Of a stretch of DNA of 64,000 nucleotides, positions 1 through 11,536 are shown one piece after another. The notes below the pieces were generated by a model that had not been told where the DNA came from, ran no database searches, and was given only the letters and a program-made list of their open reading frames with translations. Position numbers and translations under genes: made by a program. Origin of the DNA: Gloeocapsopsis crepidinum LEGE 06123 (lineage in GTDB: Bacteria > Cyanobacteriota > Cyanobacteriia > Cyanobacteriales > Chroococcidiopsidaceae); assembly GCF_015207655.1 (NCBI RefSeq), contig NZ_JADEWN010000001.1:1-64000 (forward strand), written 5' to 3'. Each line of letters starts with the position of its first letter. Within the stretch, counting starts at the first letter, position 1.

Positions 1-1
1 C

Positions 2-103
2 TGGTGTCGGAGACTGAGCAAAGATTATGAGGTTTTACCTGCCACTTCTGAGGCGATGATTCAAGTTGCGATGATTCGTCTTATGTTGAGACGATTGGTA
101 TAG
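2..103 (+). pseudogene. C-terminal end of IS5/IS4-type transposase (continues left of window or remnant)
   Basis: Frame from position 2 reads WCRRLSKDYEVLPATSEAMIQVAMIRLMLRRLV*, typical C-terminus of cyanobacterial IS5-type DDE transposases. Confidence 0.7.
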
Positions 104-235
104 TCTTTGACTTTTCAGACATCCTCTAAGCTTCTGTTAAAGTTTGATGATTGAAGTACAGAGAAGGTAAATTTAACAACAACCCTGCTAAATCTTGGTA
201 GTTTATGCTTTCTCGTATCATTTACGGGTGAGGAG

Positions 236-617
236 ATGAGCAAAGAAACTCAGGTAAACGTATTGAGGTGGTTGCTCCCTACTGTTTTCTTAAGCATTCT
301 AACTATTCCTTCCTTTATAAATCTGATTGCTCAAGCAACATCTAGATGCAATTCTCTATCCTCACCAGAAGCGACTGATAGTTCCTGTTGGGGAAGATCA
401 GGTCGAACGTAACGGCGTTCTCTCAAATAGCACTGGTTTTCCATCAATGACATTTCCAGGTGGATTTTCTCATCCTACCGAATCTGCACCAATTGGAGTT
501 CCTATTGGGATTGAACTATTAGGTCCAGAATGGTCAGAAGCAAAGTTGCTTAACTATGCATACGCATTTGAACAAGCAACGCAGTATCGCCGCCCTCCTC
601 AACTCAAAGCTGATTAA
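236..617 (+). pseudogene. Secreted amidase remnant: signal peptide followed by frame-shifted C-terminal amidase-signature fragment
   Basis: ATG at 236 after GAGGAG gives MSKETQVNVLRWLLPTVFLSILTIPSFINLIAQA (signal-peptide-like), which runs out of frame into the ORF 327..617 (DAILYPHQKRLIVPVGEDQVERNGVLSNSTGFPSMTFPGGFS..., amidase C-terminus); the amidase core is missing. Confidence 0.65.
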
Positions 618-763
618 GTAAAGCGAGCCTGCAAATCAAAAATGAAAAACAAGGCGATCGCACAATAATACAGATCGCCCGTAACTCAGACTTTTATATA
701 GTTTTTAAATTTTGTAGTCTACTATTAATCTATACTGAGTTAAAAAGTGTTGACATAATTACT

Positions 764-944
764 TTATCTTTTTACTCCTTTTGGTATTAAATAAACTCGG
801 TTTCCGGTTGTGTTTGCTAATGAATTATATTGGTTGACCTTAGAATTATAAGTAGTTAAAGCAGATTCATACTTAGTTGATTCAGCACGATAAGTATTTA
901 AAACTTGATTATATATAGGAACACTTTGGTTGTATGCATCTACT
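764..944 (-). pseudogene. C-terminal fragment of a hypothetical protein interrupted by the IS6 element
   Basis: Frame DAYNQSVPIYNQVLNTYRAESTKYESALTTYNSKVNQYNSLANTTGNRVYLIPKGVKR* abuts the left IR of the IS element; the ORF-track N-terminus (MHQVNLTIPV) is IS sequence. Confidence 0.45.
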
Positions 945-1798
945 GGTATTGTCAAATTAACTTGATGCAAGCAGTAGGGTAACAGAGATGGCAGTGAGTG
1001 AGATAATTTTCTCTTCTCATGACTGCAAATCTCCCCTCATACCACCGCCATCGCTTTCCTGCCGAGATTATTAGCTACTGTGTCTGGCTGTACAACTGTT
1101 TCTCGCTCAGCTACCGCGACATTGAAAAGATGATGCTGTATCGCGGTATCTGTGTCACCTATGAAGCTATCCGCTATTGGTGTCGTAAGTTCAGTATGAC
1201 CTTTGCTAATCAAATTCGTCGCCGTCGCCCCAGCTTAGGGAGTAAGTGGCATCTAGACGAGATGCGCGTGAAGATCAAAGGAGAAGTGTTGTGGTTGTGG
1301 CGAGCAGTAGATGAAGACGGTAACTTGCTAGACATCTTGATGCAGAAAAGTCGGAACAAGGCAGCAGCCAAGAAGTTTCTGAAAAAGCTTCTGAAAAAGC
1401 AAGGGTTTGCCCCAAGGGTGATAGTAACGGATAAGCTCAAAAGCTATGCTGCTGCGAAAAAAGAGATTTTGCCATCCCTAGAGCATCGGCAGCACAAGGG
1501 TCTGAACAATCGGGCGGAAAACTCGCATCAATTGACACGACTGAGAGAGAAGAAGATGCGGCGCTTCAAGTCTATCAGTCAAGCACAGCAGTTTTTGGCA
1601 GCTTCAGAATTGATTTATCAGCATACGCAACCGAAGAGACATCGCTTGCCTGCCTTCATAACTAAACACGTAATGGTAGAGCGAATGCGCTCTTGGCAAA
1701 AGATGACTGGGATTGGTGTGTCTATTTAGAGCCAAAAGAGCTTTTTTTCCAGCTGATTGTAGCTGCTTGTTTTTCAAGCGATTTAATTTGACGATACC
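945..1798 (+). mobile_element. IS6-family (IS26-like) insertion sequence
   Basis: Terminal inverted repeats ggtattgtcaaattaa (945-960) and ttaatttgacgatacc (1783-1798), 15/16 complementary, bracketing one DDE transposase ORF. Confidence 0.85.
1019..1729 (+). CDS. IS6-family DDE transposase
   Basis: 236 aa; FPAEIISYCVWLYNCFSLSYRDIEKMMLYRGICVTYEAIRYWCRKF ... WHLDEMRVKIKGEVLWLWRAVDEDGNLLDILMQKSRN ... VIVTDKLKSYAAAK; characteristic IS6 transposase. Confidence 0.93.
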   Translation: MTANLPSYHRHRFPAEIISYCVWLYNCFSLSYRDIEKMMLYRGICVTYEAIRYWCRKFSMTFANQIRRRRPSLGSKWHLDEMRVKIKGEVLWLWRAVDEDGNLLDILMQKSRNKAAAKKFLKKLLKKQGFAPRVIVTDKLKSYAAAKKEILPSLEHRQHKGLNNRAENSHQLTRLREKKMRRFKSISQAQQFLAASELIYQHTQPKRHRLPAFITKHVMVERMRSWQKMTGIGVSI

Positions 1799-1923
1799 TG
1801 TCAAACAAACCCTGTTCCTTCAACGGCTCTGGCTCTCTTGGGTGTCTCAGATGTCATTACAATACCAAGATTCCCAGTGCTTGAACAGCTTCTTGCCAAA
1901 ATGAGAATTGCTGGGGTTTTGAG

Positions 1924-2286
<363 letters not shown>

Positions 2287-2432
2287 CTATGGTTTTACTT
2301 TGAACCATATCTTTAATTTTATGCCAAAAATCGGCGAATCCACTACCCTCTGTTGAGAAAGATTGACTCAGATTAGCGGAAGCATTTTATAAAAAACACT
2401 TATCCTTTTAGCGCTATGACCACCATTCAACA

Positions 2433-2747
2433 TCAGATTGCCGGGGTCACTAGGGACGAGGGTTCTACAGTTTTGCGATGGACTGGGGAATTGACAAAAT
2501 ACCCTGAACCTTGGCGCGCTGCAATTAACCCGTCAGCTACAAGAACGTTGTAGGCTTCGAGAACTGTTAATTTATTAACTCCTGTATTTTCGGCTAAAGC
2601 ACGAATTGAGGGAAGTTTGTCGCCGGTTTGTAAAGCTCCAGTTTCAATTAAATGACGAATGCGATCGCGGATTTGTAAATAAACTGCTTTGGATGAATGC
2701 CGTTCTAAAGGGATTCTTACGGTTCCGTTCTTCTTGAAGAATGACAA
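2433..2747 (-). pseudogene. N-terminal wHTH of a GntR/MocR-type transcriptional regulator, aminotransferase-like domain missing
   Basis: SKAVYLQIRDRIRHLIETGALQTGDKLPSIRALAENTGVNKLTVLEAYNVLVADGLIAARQGSGYFV is a GntR wHTH; ends after 104 aa. Confidence 0.65.
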
Positions 2748-2933
2748 ACCGATGATGTTTTGTCATCATAAATGATTCTTCAATAAATGTCTTGGTACAC
2801 TTCTACTTTATTCATCTAGAACAGTTGATTTTGAATAAAACTGTACTATTTAAAATATTTCAATTTGTACCTTCCTTTTAAGAAAAAAGTATAAGAAAAC
2901 TAAAGATAAGAGCTGAACTAATTATATAAATCA

Positions 2934-3179
2934 ATGAAGACTTCTAGTTTTACACATATCCATCTACAAAGAAAGCAGGATATTAAAAGTCTATTTAGAA
3001 TTCTTTTGTTACGTTTGCTTCAAGCTTTAACGAGTCGCGATCGCCTACAAGTTTGGCAAAAAAAAGATCGTTATGGTCGCTCTTATTGGCAAGCGTACGA
3101 TCCAGTCTCAGACAGTAAAATTAGCCTTGCCTCAGAAGCAGAAATGCGAGTCTGGATTGAACAACGCTATTACAAATAA
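2934..3179 (+). CDS. Conserved-looking small hypothetical protein
   Basis: 81 aa basic ORF with cyanobacterial codon usage and an internal HIP1 site. Confidence 0.45.
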   Translation: MKTSSFTHIHLQRKQDIKSLFRILLLRLLQALTSRDRLQVWQKKDRYGRSYWQAYDPVSDSKISLASEAEMRVWIEQRYYK

Positions 3180-3181
3180 TT

Positions 3182-3343
3182 ATGGAACCTACAGTTTATT
3201 TTCTGACTTATGGATGTTGGTTAACTTATTGTTGGTTATTAACTAACGCTAAAAATCAACCGCTTCCTCCTCCATCACGTTTTAAGCGTAAGCGTTCTCA
3301 AAAAATAAAGATCCGTCTTCGTTGCCAGCAATTTTGGTTTTGA
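3182..3343 (+). CDS. Small hypothetical protein (53 aa)
   Basis: ATG at 3182 immediately after the 2934 ORF: MEPTVYFLTYGCWLTYCWLLTNAKNQPLPPPSRFKRKRSQKIKIRLRCQQFWF*. Confidence 0.3.
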   Translation: MEPTVYFLTYGCWLTYCWLLTNAKNQPLPPPSRFKRKRSQKIKIRLRCQQFWF

Positions 3344-5787
3344 ACGAGCAATCTAAAGTTTAAAGATACTAATACACGAAAAATAGCACATACTTGCAAT
3401 ATTATAAAAAATGCAAACGCCTATTGATTCAGATATTGAAGTTGAGCAGTAAATTAAACCCAATAAACATCTTAATAGCGCTTCTGGTTAAGCTATCAAT
3501 ATTCAGTCGAACCCACTAATTATTTATGATGTCTTCTGTATGAATTCGCTGCTAAATAAAGAAAGTCTACGAAGATGAACTCATTGCTAAGTCTCTTATT
3601 TTAGAGTGCAATCGTCAACTATTCTCTAATTCATTCTTAATGCTTTTCGCAATAGCATTTGATCTTCTAAATTAGCTTAGAAACAATTCATTTTTGATCC
3701 CGCAAACCCAACTTTGGTTTTTACCCGTTAGCTGTGCCAATTCTCTTTGCTTCTAAGATGTATTCAGTAGAGAGTGATACCTGTGTTTTTGATTTTGTTT
3801 TGCGATGAGTACGTGGCTTCTTTTTTCGACTTCGCAAGTTGTTGTTCCCACTCTGGCGGCAACTCAAAATATACAATACGGACATTTATTAATCGATTCC
3901 ACTTACCGCGTGGAGCCACATCAGTTAAGCGAGTGCCATTACTACAATCATCGATCCAAAATTCCAACGCTGCTTCTACATCTTTTGGAATATTAACTAG
4001 CGTAGCTCACAAAGGTTGAATTTCTGCTAGATATGTTACTGGATCGAATACAGGTTTGAGTCCATAGCGGTTGAGAACTTCAAGTCACTTTCAAAAATTC
4101 TGAGTAGACATTGGCGATCTGGTTGTCAAGAAACTTGACTCAGTTTGCGATCGCCGTAAGCAATCCGCATAAGTGTGAGAACAGTAGTCGTTGGAATGCA
4201 GTTGTGGTATGCCATTACTGCTTTAATGAGTGTTATTTTCCTTGGAGATCAATATGAATATCTAACGCTGGAATACAGGTGAACAACTAACGTATTTGCT
4301 AATTATTTTTACTTGATAACAGGCTTTCACGGGTTAATCTTAGGTGTGTTGTGGCGATCGCGACGGTTCGGGTCATTATTCTGCAACTAAACACACAGGC
4401 ATTGCAATAGCAGAAATCTACTGGCACTTTGTAGATATTATCTGGATTGTTCTGTTTACACTGCTATACGTCCTGACTCAATCGTAAAGGAGTGTTTTGT
4501 GAACAGTCTTCAGGAAAATCGAGAAGCGATCGCGTTTGGGAATAACCACCTGTTTTGGTATTGCGATGTAAAAGCTGAAGCGAACTGCATCGCACCTTTT
4601 GGTTATAGTTATGCTGGATTGCTACGCAGGACAAGTAATACTGTTTTGTTTTGAAGTTGTTACAGACAAGGAAGCAGAGGTACACAGGAGAGTAGAGAAT
4701 TATGATTTATGGCTCATTTTTACTTATCAAGAAATTAGACTTGGGCAATTACTACTATTGATAGTTGTCAATAACTTAGTCTTTCATTAGTTGCTTATTT
4801 AATATCTACCTTCCAAATACACTTTTTATAAAAATTTACCTTATCTTTTTCAAAAAAATGGAAAGGACTTATAGATAAATCTTATCGTTATTATAAGTAT
4901 AAACTTATTTGTAAGCGTCAAACAAAGTAAAGTGCTATACAATTGCTCGCTTCAAAAGCAGCAAATATTAAAAAAATCTTAAAAACTAACGTTGTTTATT
5001 GAAAATGAGCTTCCCTGGAAGAGAGGTTAACAAAGAAACAAAGCCTTAACTTGAAGTAGTTAATGATACAAGCAAGTTGAAAAATATGCATTTTATAAGC
5101 TTTAGTCATCATAATTACTTTTTTAAAATTTACTGTATGTCAAAATAATAGATACACAGTAAACTATGAATCAAGAGCTAAAAGCTTAATTAACAAATGA
5201 AAATCTTAAGAACGAAGCATAAAGTAGATGCCGCATAAATAAATTAGCAGTATTTTTCTACAAGTACTAGAATTCTGCAATCAGGTCAATAGCTCATTCA
5301 TAAATCTGTCAAACTTTAAAACTAAACGTTCTCCTAATGAATTTTCTATTGATATACAAAGTTATTACCGTATTGGATAAACTCTAACTTAATTCAGAAT
5401 TCTAGATGACATTAACAAATAAAAAAAACACTAGAAAATAAAAAGAGTAGCAATCTGTAATAAGTTATTACTTATCAAGTTTAGAAGAGAGTTTTTAAAA
5501 AATAGTTCTAATTTTAGAAATATTCCCTATAGTAAGCATTGTGATTAACATATTTAAAATTGCTTCTCAGTTTAAGCAATGTGATTTGTTACTTCAAAAG
5601 TGGAAAACCAGCAAATTTTTGTTGATTCAATAGTATTTCAGTAGATGAGAAAGAAACATATTTTGTTCTCTGCTTCCCAATTATTATATCGACATTAAAA
5701 TAAATAAGTTTCCTAAGCTTAGTGTCTTGATCAAGCATGAAGCAAAAAGGAATTGATGTAGATTTCTAAAACTGACAAGGAAGGTAT

Positions 5788-8277
5788 ATGAGTATGGTTC
5801 AAGCGATCGCTTCTGCACCCCAAGCAGGTTCTTTGTCTGGCGAGGAACTAGGCAAGATGAATGCGTACTGGCGTGCAGCAAATTATCTTTCAGTAGGACA
5901 AATCTATTTACTCGATAATCCACTGCTAAGAGAACCGCTAAAAATAGAACACGTCAAGCCGAGACTACTAGGACATTGGGGAACAACACCAGGATTAAAT
6001 TTTATCTATGTCCACCTCAATCGCGTCATTAAAAAGTACGACCTCAACACCATCTACATTGCAGGTCCTGGTCATGGTGGTCCTGGATTAGTTGCGAATA
6101 CTTATTTAGAGGGGACATACAGCGAATACTACCCGAATATTTCGCAAGATGCGGAGGGGATGCAGAAACTCTTCAAACAGTTTTCCTTTCCTGGCGGTAT
6201 TCCTAGCCACGTGGCGCCAGAAACTCCAGGTTCAATTCATGAAGGCGGTGAGTTAGGGTATGCGGTTTCGCACGCTTACGGCGCAGCGTTTGATAACCCT
6301 GATTTGCTTGTGGCTTGCGTTGTTGGCGATGGCGAAGCTGAAACAGGACCTTTAGCCGCAAGTTGGCACAGTAATAAGTTTCTCAATCCCGTCTACGATG
6401 GTGCAGTGTTGCCGATTTTGCATCTCAATGGTTACAAAATTGCAAATCCGACAGTATTAGCGCGGCTTTCGCACGAAGAGTTACAAAGCTTATTTATCGG
6501 TTACGGCTACAAACCGTATTTTGTGGAAGGGTCAGACCCAGAAACGATGCACCAGTTAATGGCAGCAACTTTAGATATAGCGATCGCAGAGATTAAAGAA
6601 ATTCAAAATGAGGCGCGCAGCAATGGATTCACAAAACGTCCTCAGTGGCCGATGATTATTCTGCGATCGCCCAAAGGTTGGACAGGACCCAAGGAAGTTG
6701 ACGGTAAGAAAACTGAAGATTACTGGCGATCGCATCAAGTTCCTTTGGCAAATATGGCTAGTAACCCAGAACACGTCAAACTGCTAGAAGAGTGGATGAA
6801 GAGTTACAAACCCGAAGAACTCTTCGACGAGAATGGTAAGTTCATCCCTGAATTAGCAGAACTTGCGCCGCAAGGACAACGACGCATGGGCGATAATCCC
6901 CACGCTAATGGTGGAATTGTGCTCAAAGATTTGAAAATGCCTGATTTTCGCGACTATGCGGTTGAAGTAGATCAACCAGCAACAGTTGAAGCAGAAGCTA
7001 CCCGTGTGATGGGAACCTTTCTCCGTGACGCGATCAAGCGCAACCTAGAAAGCCGCAACTTCCGTCTTTTTGGTCCTGATGAAACCGCATCAAACAGACT
7101 CAATAATGTGTTCGAGGTGACAGATAGAACTTGGGTAGCCGAAATCTTGCCAGAAGATGACCAACTCTCACCAGATGGTCGCGTGATGGAAATTTTGAGC
7201 GAACACACTTGTCAAGGATGGTTAGAAGGATATCTCCTCACAGGTCGTCACGGCTTATTCTCCTGCTACGAGGCGTTTATTCACATTATCGATTCGATGT
7301 TCAACCAACACGCCAAATGGTTGAAGACAACCCGTCATATTCCCTGGCGTAGACCGATCGCCTCGCTCAATTACTTGCTAACTTCGCATGTTTGGCGACA
7401 AGATCACAATGGCTTTTCGCACCAAGATCCTGGTTTTCTCGACCATGTCATGAACAAAAAAGCAGAAGCAATCCGCGTTTATCTACCCCCTGATGCTAAT
7501 ACTTTACTCTCAGTCACCGACCACTGCTTGAGAAGTCGCCACTATGTCAACGTCATTGTTGCAGGTAAACAACCAGCATTGCAGTACCTCGATATGGATG
7601 CAGCGATCGCGCATTGCACCAAAGGAATCGGCATCTGGGAATGGGCAAGTAACGATCGCGGTAGCGAACCTGATGTCGTGATGGCTTGTGCAGGCGATGT
7701 TCCCACACTAGAAACTTTAGCGGCAGTTGATCTTTTACGGGAAAACTTCCCCGATCTCAAAGTGCGCGTCGTCAACATCGTCGATTTAATGACATTGCAG
7801 CCTCAGACAGAACATCCTCATGGTTTAAGCGATAAAGACTTCGACAGTATCTTCACCACCGATAAACCGATTATCTTTGCCTTTCATGGCTACCCCTGGT
7901 TAATTCACCGCTTAACTTATCGCCGCACGAATCACAAAAACTTGCACGTCCGCGGTTACAAAGAAGAAGGAACTACTACCACACCGTTTGACATGGTTGT
8001 TCTTAACGATCTTGATCGCTTCCACCTCGCAATCGATGTGATTGACCGCGTGTCCAAACTAGGATACACCGCTGCTTATGTTAAACAAATGCTCTCCGAC
8101 AAATTGATTGATCACAAGCATTACATCAACAAGTACGGTGAAGATATGCCAGAAATTCGCGACTGGAAATGGCGGTACTACGGTTCTGATGGAGATCAAG
8201 CACCACCGCAACGCAGTGGTAGTAGTGATACTAATCCTTCACAAGAGGGTGCCGAAGGAACAGCAACACGCGCTTAA
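5788..8277 (+). CDS. xfp: Phosphoketolase (xylulose-5-P/fructose-6-P)
   Basis: 829 aa; [70 protein letters not shown] (TPP motif). Confidence 0.97.
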   Translation: MSMVQAIASAPQAGSLSGEELGKMNAYWRAANYLSVGQIYLLDNPLLREPLKIEHVKPRLLGHWGTTPGLNFIYVHLNRVIKKYDLNTIYIAGPGHGGPGLVANTYLEGTYSEYYPNISQDAEGMQKLFKQFSFPGGIPSHVAPETPGSIHEGGELGYAVSHAYGAAFDNPDLLVACVVGDGEAETGPLAASWHSNKFLNPVYDGAVLPILHLNGYKIANPTVLARLSHEELQSLFIGYGYKPYFVEGSDPETMHQLMAATLDIAIAEIKEIQNEARSNGFTKRPQWPMIILRSPKGWTGPKEVDGKKTEDYWRSHQVPLANMASNPEHVKLLEEWMKSYKPEELFDENGKFIPELAELAPQGQRRMGDNPHANGGIVLKDLKMPDFRDYAVEVDQPATVEAEATRVMGTFLRDAIKRNLESRNFRLFGPDETASNRLNNVFEVTDRTWVAEILPEDDQLSPDGRVMEILSEHTCQGWLEGYLLTGRHGLFSCYEAFIHIIDSMFNQHAKWLKTTRHIPWRRPIASLNYLLTSHVWRQDHNGFSHQDPGFLDHVMNKKAEAIRVYLPPDANTLLSVTDHCLRSRHYVNVIVAGKQPALQYLDMDAAIAHCTKGIGIWEWASNDRGSEPDVVMACAGDVPTLETLAAVDLLRENFPDLKVRVVNIVDLMTLQPQTEHPHGLSDKDFDSIFTTDKPIIFAFHGYPWLIHRLTYRRTNHKNLHVRGYKEEGTTTTPFDMVVLNDLDRFHLAIDVIDRVSKLGYTAAYVKQMLSDKLIDHKHYINKYGEDMPEIRDWKWRYYGSDGDQAPPQRSGSSDTNPSQEGAEGTATRA

Positions 8278-8302
8278 GCCCCCCTAAACCAATTACTGAA
8301 AG

Positions 8303-8320
8303 TCCCCCACTTGTGGGGGA
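8303..8320. terminator. Strong hairpin in xfp-glgP intergenic region
   Basis: tcccccac-tt-gtggggga, perfect 8-bp GC-rich stem 26 nt after the xfp stop; no obvious U-tract. Confidence 0.5.
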
Positions 8321-8376
8321 TATATGGAGTTTCTTTTTGCAACGCTTCAAGTAAACAAACAATTAATGCTATAGCT

Positions 8377-10950
8377 ATGAGTGAATCGTTCGAGCATGAC
8401 TACCGCAGATTGGCAAGCGAAGATATTCAACTCAAAAATGAAAGCACCGATTTGAGTATAGAAGCACTTAAACTGGCTTTTGTAAAAAATCTGTATCACG
8501 TCCAAGGTAAAGATGAATACTTTGCTACACTCCACGATTACTACATGGCTGTTGCGCATGGTATCCGCGATCGCCTGACTCAACGCCGCATTCAAACTGC
8601 AAAAACTTATGTTCAACAAGATGCTAAAAGTGTCTATTACCTCTCGGCAGAATTCTTGATGGGTCGCCATTTGGGTAATAGCTTAATTAACTTAGGTCTT
8701 TACAAACAAGTCCGCCAGATTTTACATGAATCTGGGCTTGAGTTGGATGATTTATTAGAACGCGAACGCGAACCAGGTTTAGGAAATGGTGGCTTAGGGC
8801 GGTTAGCGGCTTGTTTTCTCGATTCCTTAGCAACGTTAGAAATTCCCGCAGTTGGTTATGGCATTCGCTACGAGTTTGGCATTTTTGAGCAAGCAATTCA
8901 AAATGGTTGGCAACGGGAAATTCCTGATAAATGGCTGAGTTTCGGTAATCCTTGGGAAATTCCACGCCCTGATTATCGAGTTGCCGTCAAACTCGGCGGT
9001 CATACCGAACACTATACCGATGAACACGGTCACTATCGCGTGCGGTGGATTGAAAAGCAAACTGTCTTAGGAATTCCCTACGATACGCCTGTTCCTGGCT
9101 ACGACACTAATACGGTTAATACCTTACGTCTGTGGAAAGCCGAGGCGAGTGAAGAGTTCAACTTTCAAGCGTTTGATGCAGGAGATTATTTCGGCGCAGT
9201 CGCTAATAAGATGTTCTCGGAAAATATCTCTAAGGTTCTCTACCCTAACGACAATACAATCCAAGGACGCGAACTGCGCCTAGAACAGCAGTATTTCTTT
9301 GTGTCTTGTTCGCTGCAAGATATCATCCGCTTGCACCTACGCACGCACGATAGTTTAGATAACTTACACGAAAAATCCGCACTGCAACTTAACGACACTC
9401 ACCCAGCGATCGCAATTGCTGAATTGATGCGCTTGTTGATTGACGAACATCAGATGACTTGGGAGCAAGCATGGCATATCACGCAAAATGCTTTTGCCTA
9501 CACCAATCATACTTTGTTGCCAGAAGCTCTAGAGCGTTGGTCTGTGAGTCTGTTTAGTCGCATCTTACCGCGACATCTCGAAATCATCTATGAAATTAAC
9601 TACCGCTTTCTCAATTACGTCTATACTCGTTATCCTGGTGAATTTGATCGCATCGCACGGTTATCGCTAATCGAAGAAGGGCACGAAAAGCAAGTCCGCA
9701 TGGCGCATCTAGCATGTGTGGGGAGTCACGCGATTAACGGTGTTGCTGCGTTGCATACCGAATTACTGAAAAACGAACTATTACGGGATTTCTACGAACT
9801 ATTTCCTGAAAAGTTTAGTAACAAAACGAATGGTGTCACGCCGCGTCGTTGGCTGTTGCTAGGGAATCCTCGGCTAGCGAATTTGATTACCGAAAAGATT
9901 GGCAAAAACTGGATTAGAAATCTCGAAGATCTCCAGCAACTCGAGGCGTTTGTCAATGATGCCAATTTTCGCGATCGCTGGTGGGAAATTAAACTTGCCA
10001 ACAAGCAAGATTTAACTAACTATATTCAACAGCATCACGGCATCGAAGTCAATATCAACTCGCTGTTTGATATTCAAGTTAAACGGATGCACGAATACAA
10101 GCGGCAGTTATTAAACGTATTGCACATCATCACGCTATACAACCACATCAAACGCCATCCACAAATCGAGATTCTTCCGCGTACTTTCATCTTTGGCGGC
10201 AAAGCAGCGCCTGGTTATTACATGGCAAAGCTAATTATTAAATTGATTAATTCCGTCGCCGATGTCGTCAACCACGATCCCGATGTTCGAGGTCGTTTGA
10301 AAGTTATCTTTTTAACGAATTACAGCGTATCGCTTGGTCAACGAGTTTACGCCGCTGCTGATCTTTCCGAACAAATCTCGACAGCAGGGAAAGAAGCTTC
10401 TGGTACGGGTAATATGAAGTTTGCAATGAATGGCGCACTGACGATTGGTACTCTTGACGGTGCGAATGTCGAAATTCGTCAAGAAGTCGGCGCAGACAAT
10501 TTCTTTCTCTTTGGTTTAACTGCTGAAGAGGTTTCTACACTCAAAACATCAGGATATCACCCGCAACACTACTACAAAACGAATCGCGAACTTCAGGAAG
10601 TCCTGCAATACATCGCACACGGCTACTTTTCGCCTGAAGATATTAATTTATTTAGACCAATTGTCAACTCGCTGCTACATCACGACGAATATCTGCTGAT
10701 GGCAGATTACCAATCTTACATCGACTGTCAAGAACAAGTCAGTCAAGCTTACCGCGATCGCGACAGTTGGATACGAATGTCTATTCTCAATACTGCACGC
10801 ACAGGAAAATTTTCATCAGATCGCACAATCAAGGAATACTGTGAAGAAATTTGGCGAGTTAAGCCCGTCAAAATTGATATAGATGCTTGTGAAGATGCAG
10901 ATTTGCAAGTGCAACAACCTGCGTTTCAGTTGAGCGATCGTAGGTTATAG
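8377..10950 (+). CDS. glgP: Glycogen/starch/alpha-glucan phosphorylase
   Basis: [85 protein letters not shown] (PLP site); start assigned to ATG 8377 (MSESFEHD) rather than TTG 8311 inside the hairpin. Confidence 0.97.
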   Translation: MSESFEHDYRRLASEDIQLKNESTDLSIEALKLAFVKNLYHVQGKDEYFATLHDYYMAVAHGIRDRLTQRRIQTAKTYVQQDAKSVYYLSAEFLMGRHLGNSLINLGLYKQVRQILHESGLELDDLLEREREPGLGNGGLGRLAACFLDSLATLEIPAVGYGIRYEFGIFEQAIQNGWQREIPDKWLSFGNPWEIPRPDYRVAVKLGGHTEHYTDEHGHYRVRWIEKQTVLGIPYDTPVPGYDTNTVNTLRLWKAEASEEFNFQAFDAGDYFGAVANKMFSENISKVLYPNDNTIQGRELRLEQQYFFVSCSLQDIIRLHLRTHDSLDNLHEKSALQLNDTHPAIAIAELMRLLIDEHQMTWEQAWHITQNAFAYTNHTLLPEALERWSVSLFSRILPRHLEIIYEINYRFLNYVYTRYPGEFDRIARLSLIEEGHEKQVRMAHLACVGSHAINGVAALHTELLKNELLRDFYELFPEKFSNKTNGVTPRRWLLLGNPRLANLITEKIGKNWIRNLEDLQQLEAFVNDANFRDRWWEIKLANKQDLTNYIQQHHGIEVNINSLFDIQVKRMHEYKRQLLNVLHIITLYNHIKRHPQIEILPRTFIFGGKAAPGYYMAKLIIKLINSVADVVNHDPDVRGRLKVIFLTNYSVSLGQRVYAAADLSEQISTAGKEASGTGNMKFAMNGALTIGTLDGANVEIRQEVGADNFFLFGLTAEEVSTLKTSGYHPQHYYKTNRELQEVLQYIAHGYFSPEDINLFRPIVNSLLHHDEYLLMADYQSYIDCQEQVSQAYRDRDSWIRMSILNTARTGKFSSDRTIKEYCEEIWRVKPVKIDIDACEDADLQVQQPAFQLSDRRL

Positions 10951-11398
10951 ATAAACAGCGATGCGCAGGCGCAGGAAAAATATCAATTTATGTTAGCTGG
11001 TTGTTAGCATAAAAATAAGAATTAATCTCAATTTAATTTTAACATACTTTACTTTGGTGGCGCTGATAGTCATGACTAAAAGCTCTTTTTGAGTTCATTT
11101 TTTAATCAATCCTTTACAGTTTTCTAATCAATTGATTTTTTTGCTCAAGCAATATATTTAAAAGGTGAATTAAGAGATTTATTTATTCAAATTCCGATTT
11201 ATTATTAGTTTACATATAAATTAATGTCAAATTAAGTATTGTGCGATCGCAGTAGCTATCACTTATCTAAGATAACTATAATCTATATCCAGCTTGGCTT
11301 TATTTTTTAGCATCTACATTAAAATTTTGCTACTGACTTTATTAGAAAAATTGATAAAGGAGTTATAAAATTAAGCGGAAAACAAACAAATAACTTGT

Positions 11399-11454
11399 TT
11401 TACAAAAATATGTAAACTTATATTTACAAATTATCAAGATATCCATTTTTTACA
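11399..11454. promoter_or_regulatory. Array of TTTACA/TGTAAA half-sites upstream of pflB
   Basis: TTTACA 11399-11404, TGTAAA 11411-11416, TTTACA 11423-11428 with exactly 6-nt spacers, and another TTTACA at 11449-11454. Confidence 0.4.
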
Positions 11455-11536
11455 AAAAACAATAATAATATAGAGGTGATTAAACGAGTAGAGAGTTAAC
11501 CGAAGACAAGACTGATTTACTAATAGTAAATTAAGG

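Noticed and set aside
1210-1440. Antisense ORF within the IS6 transposase
   Set aside because: Mirror ORF of a well-supported transposase; no coding signature
3764-4019. Overlapping ORFs on both strands near 3.8-4.0 kb
   Set aside because: Minus frame (VNIPKDVEAALEFWIDDCSNGTRLTDVAPRGKWNRLINVRIVYFELPPEWEQQ) may be a relic of a hypothetical protein, but I could not establish boundaries or family
6571-7778. Minus-strand ORFs within xfp
   Set aside because: Antisense shadow of a strong CDS, no recognisable protein family
8311-8376. N-terminal extension of glycogen phosphorylase (TTG start at 8311)
   Set aside because: Lies inside a perfect GC hairpin and the extension [22 protein letters not shown] is not phosphorylase-like; ATG 8377 preferred
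11411-11428. NtcA- or CRP-type site upstream of pflB
   Set aside because: TGTAAACTTATATTTACA gives GTA-N10-TAC; spacing differs from NtcA (N8) and from TGTGA-N6-TCACA, so no named regulator is assigned
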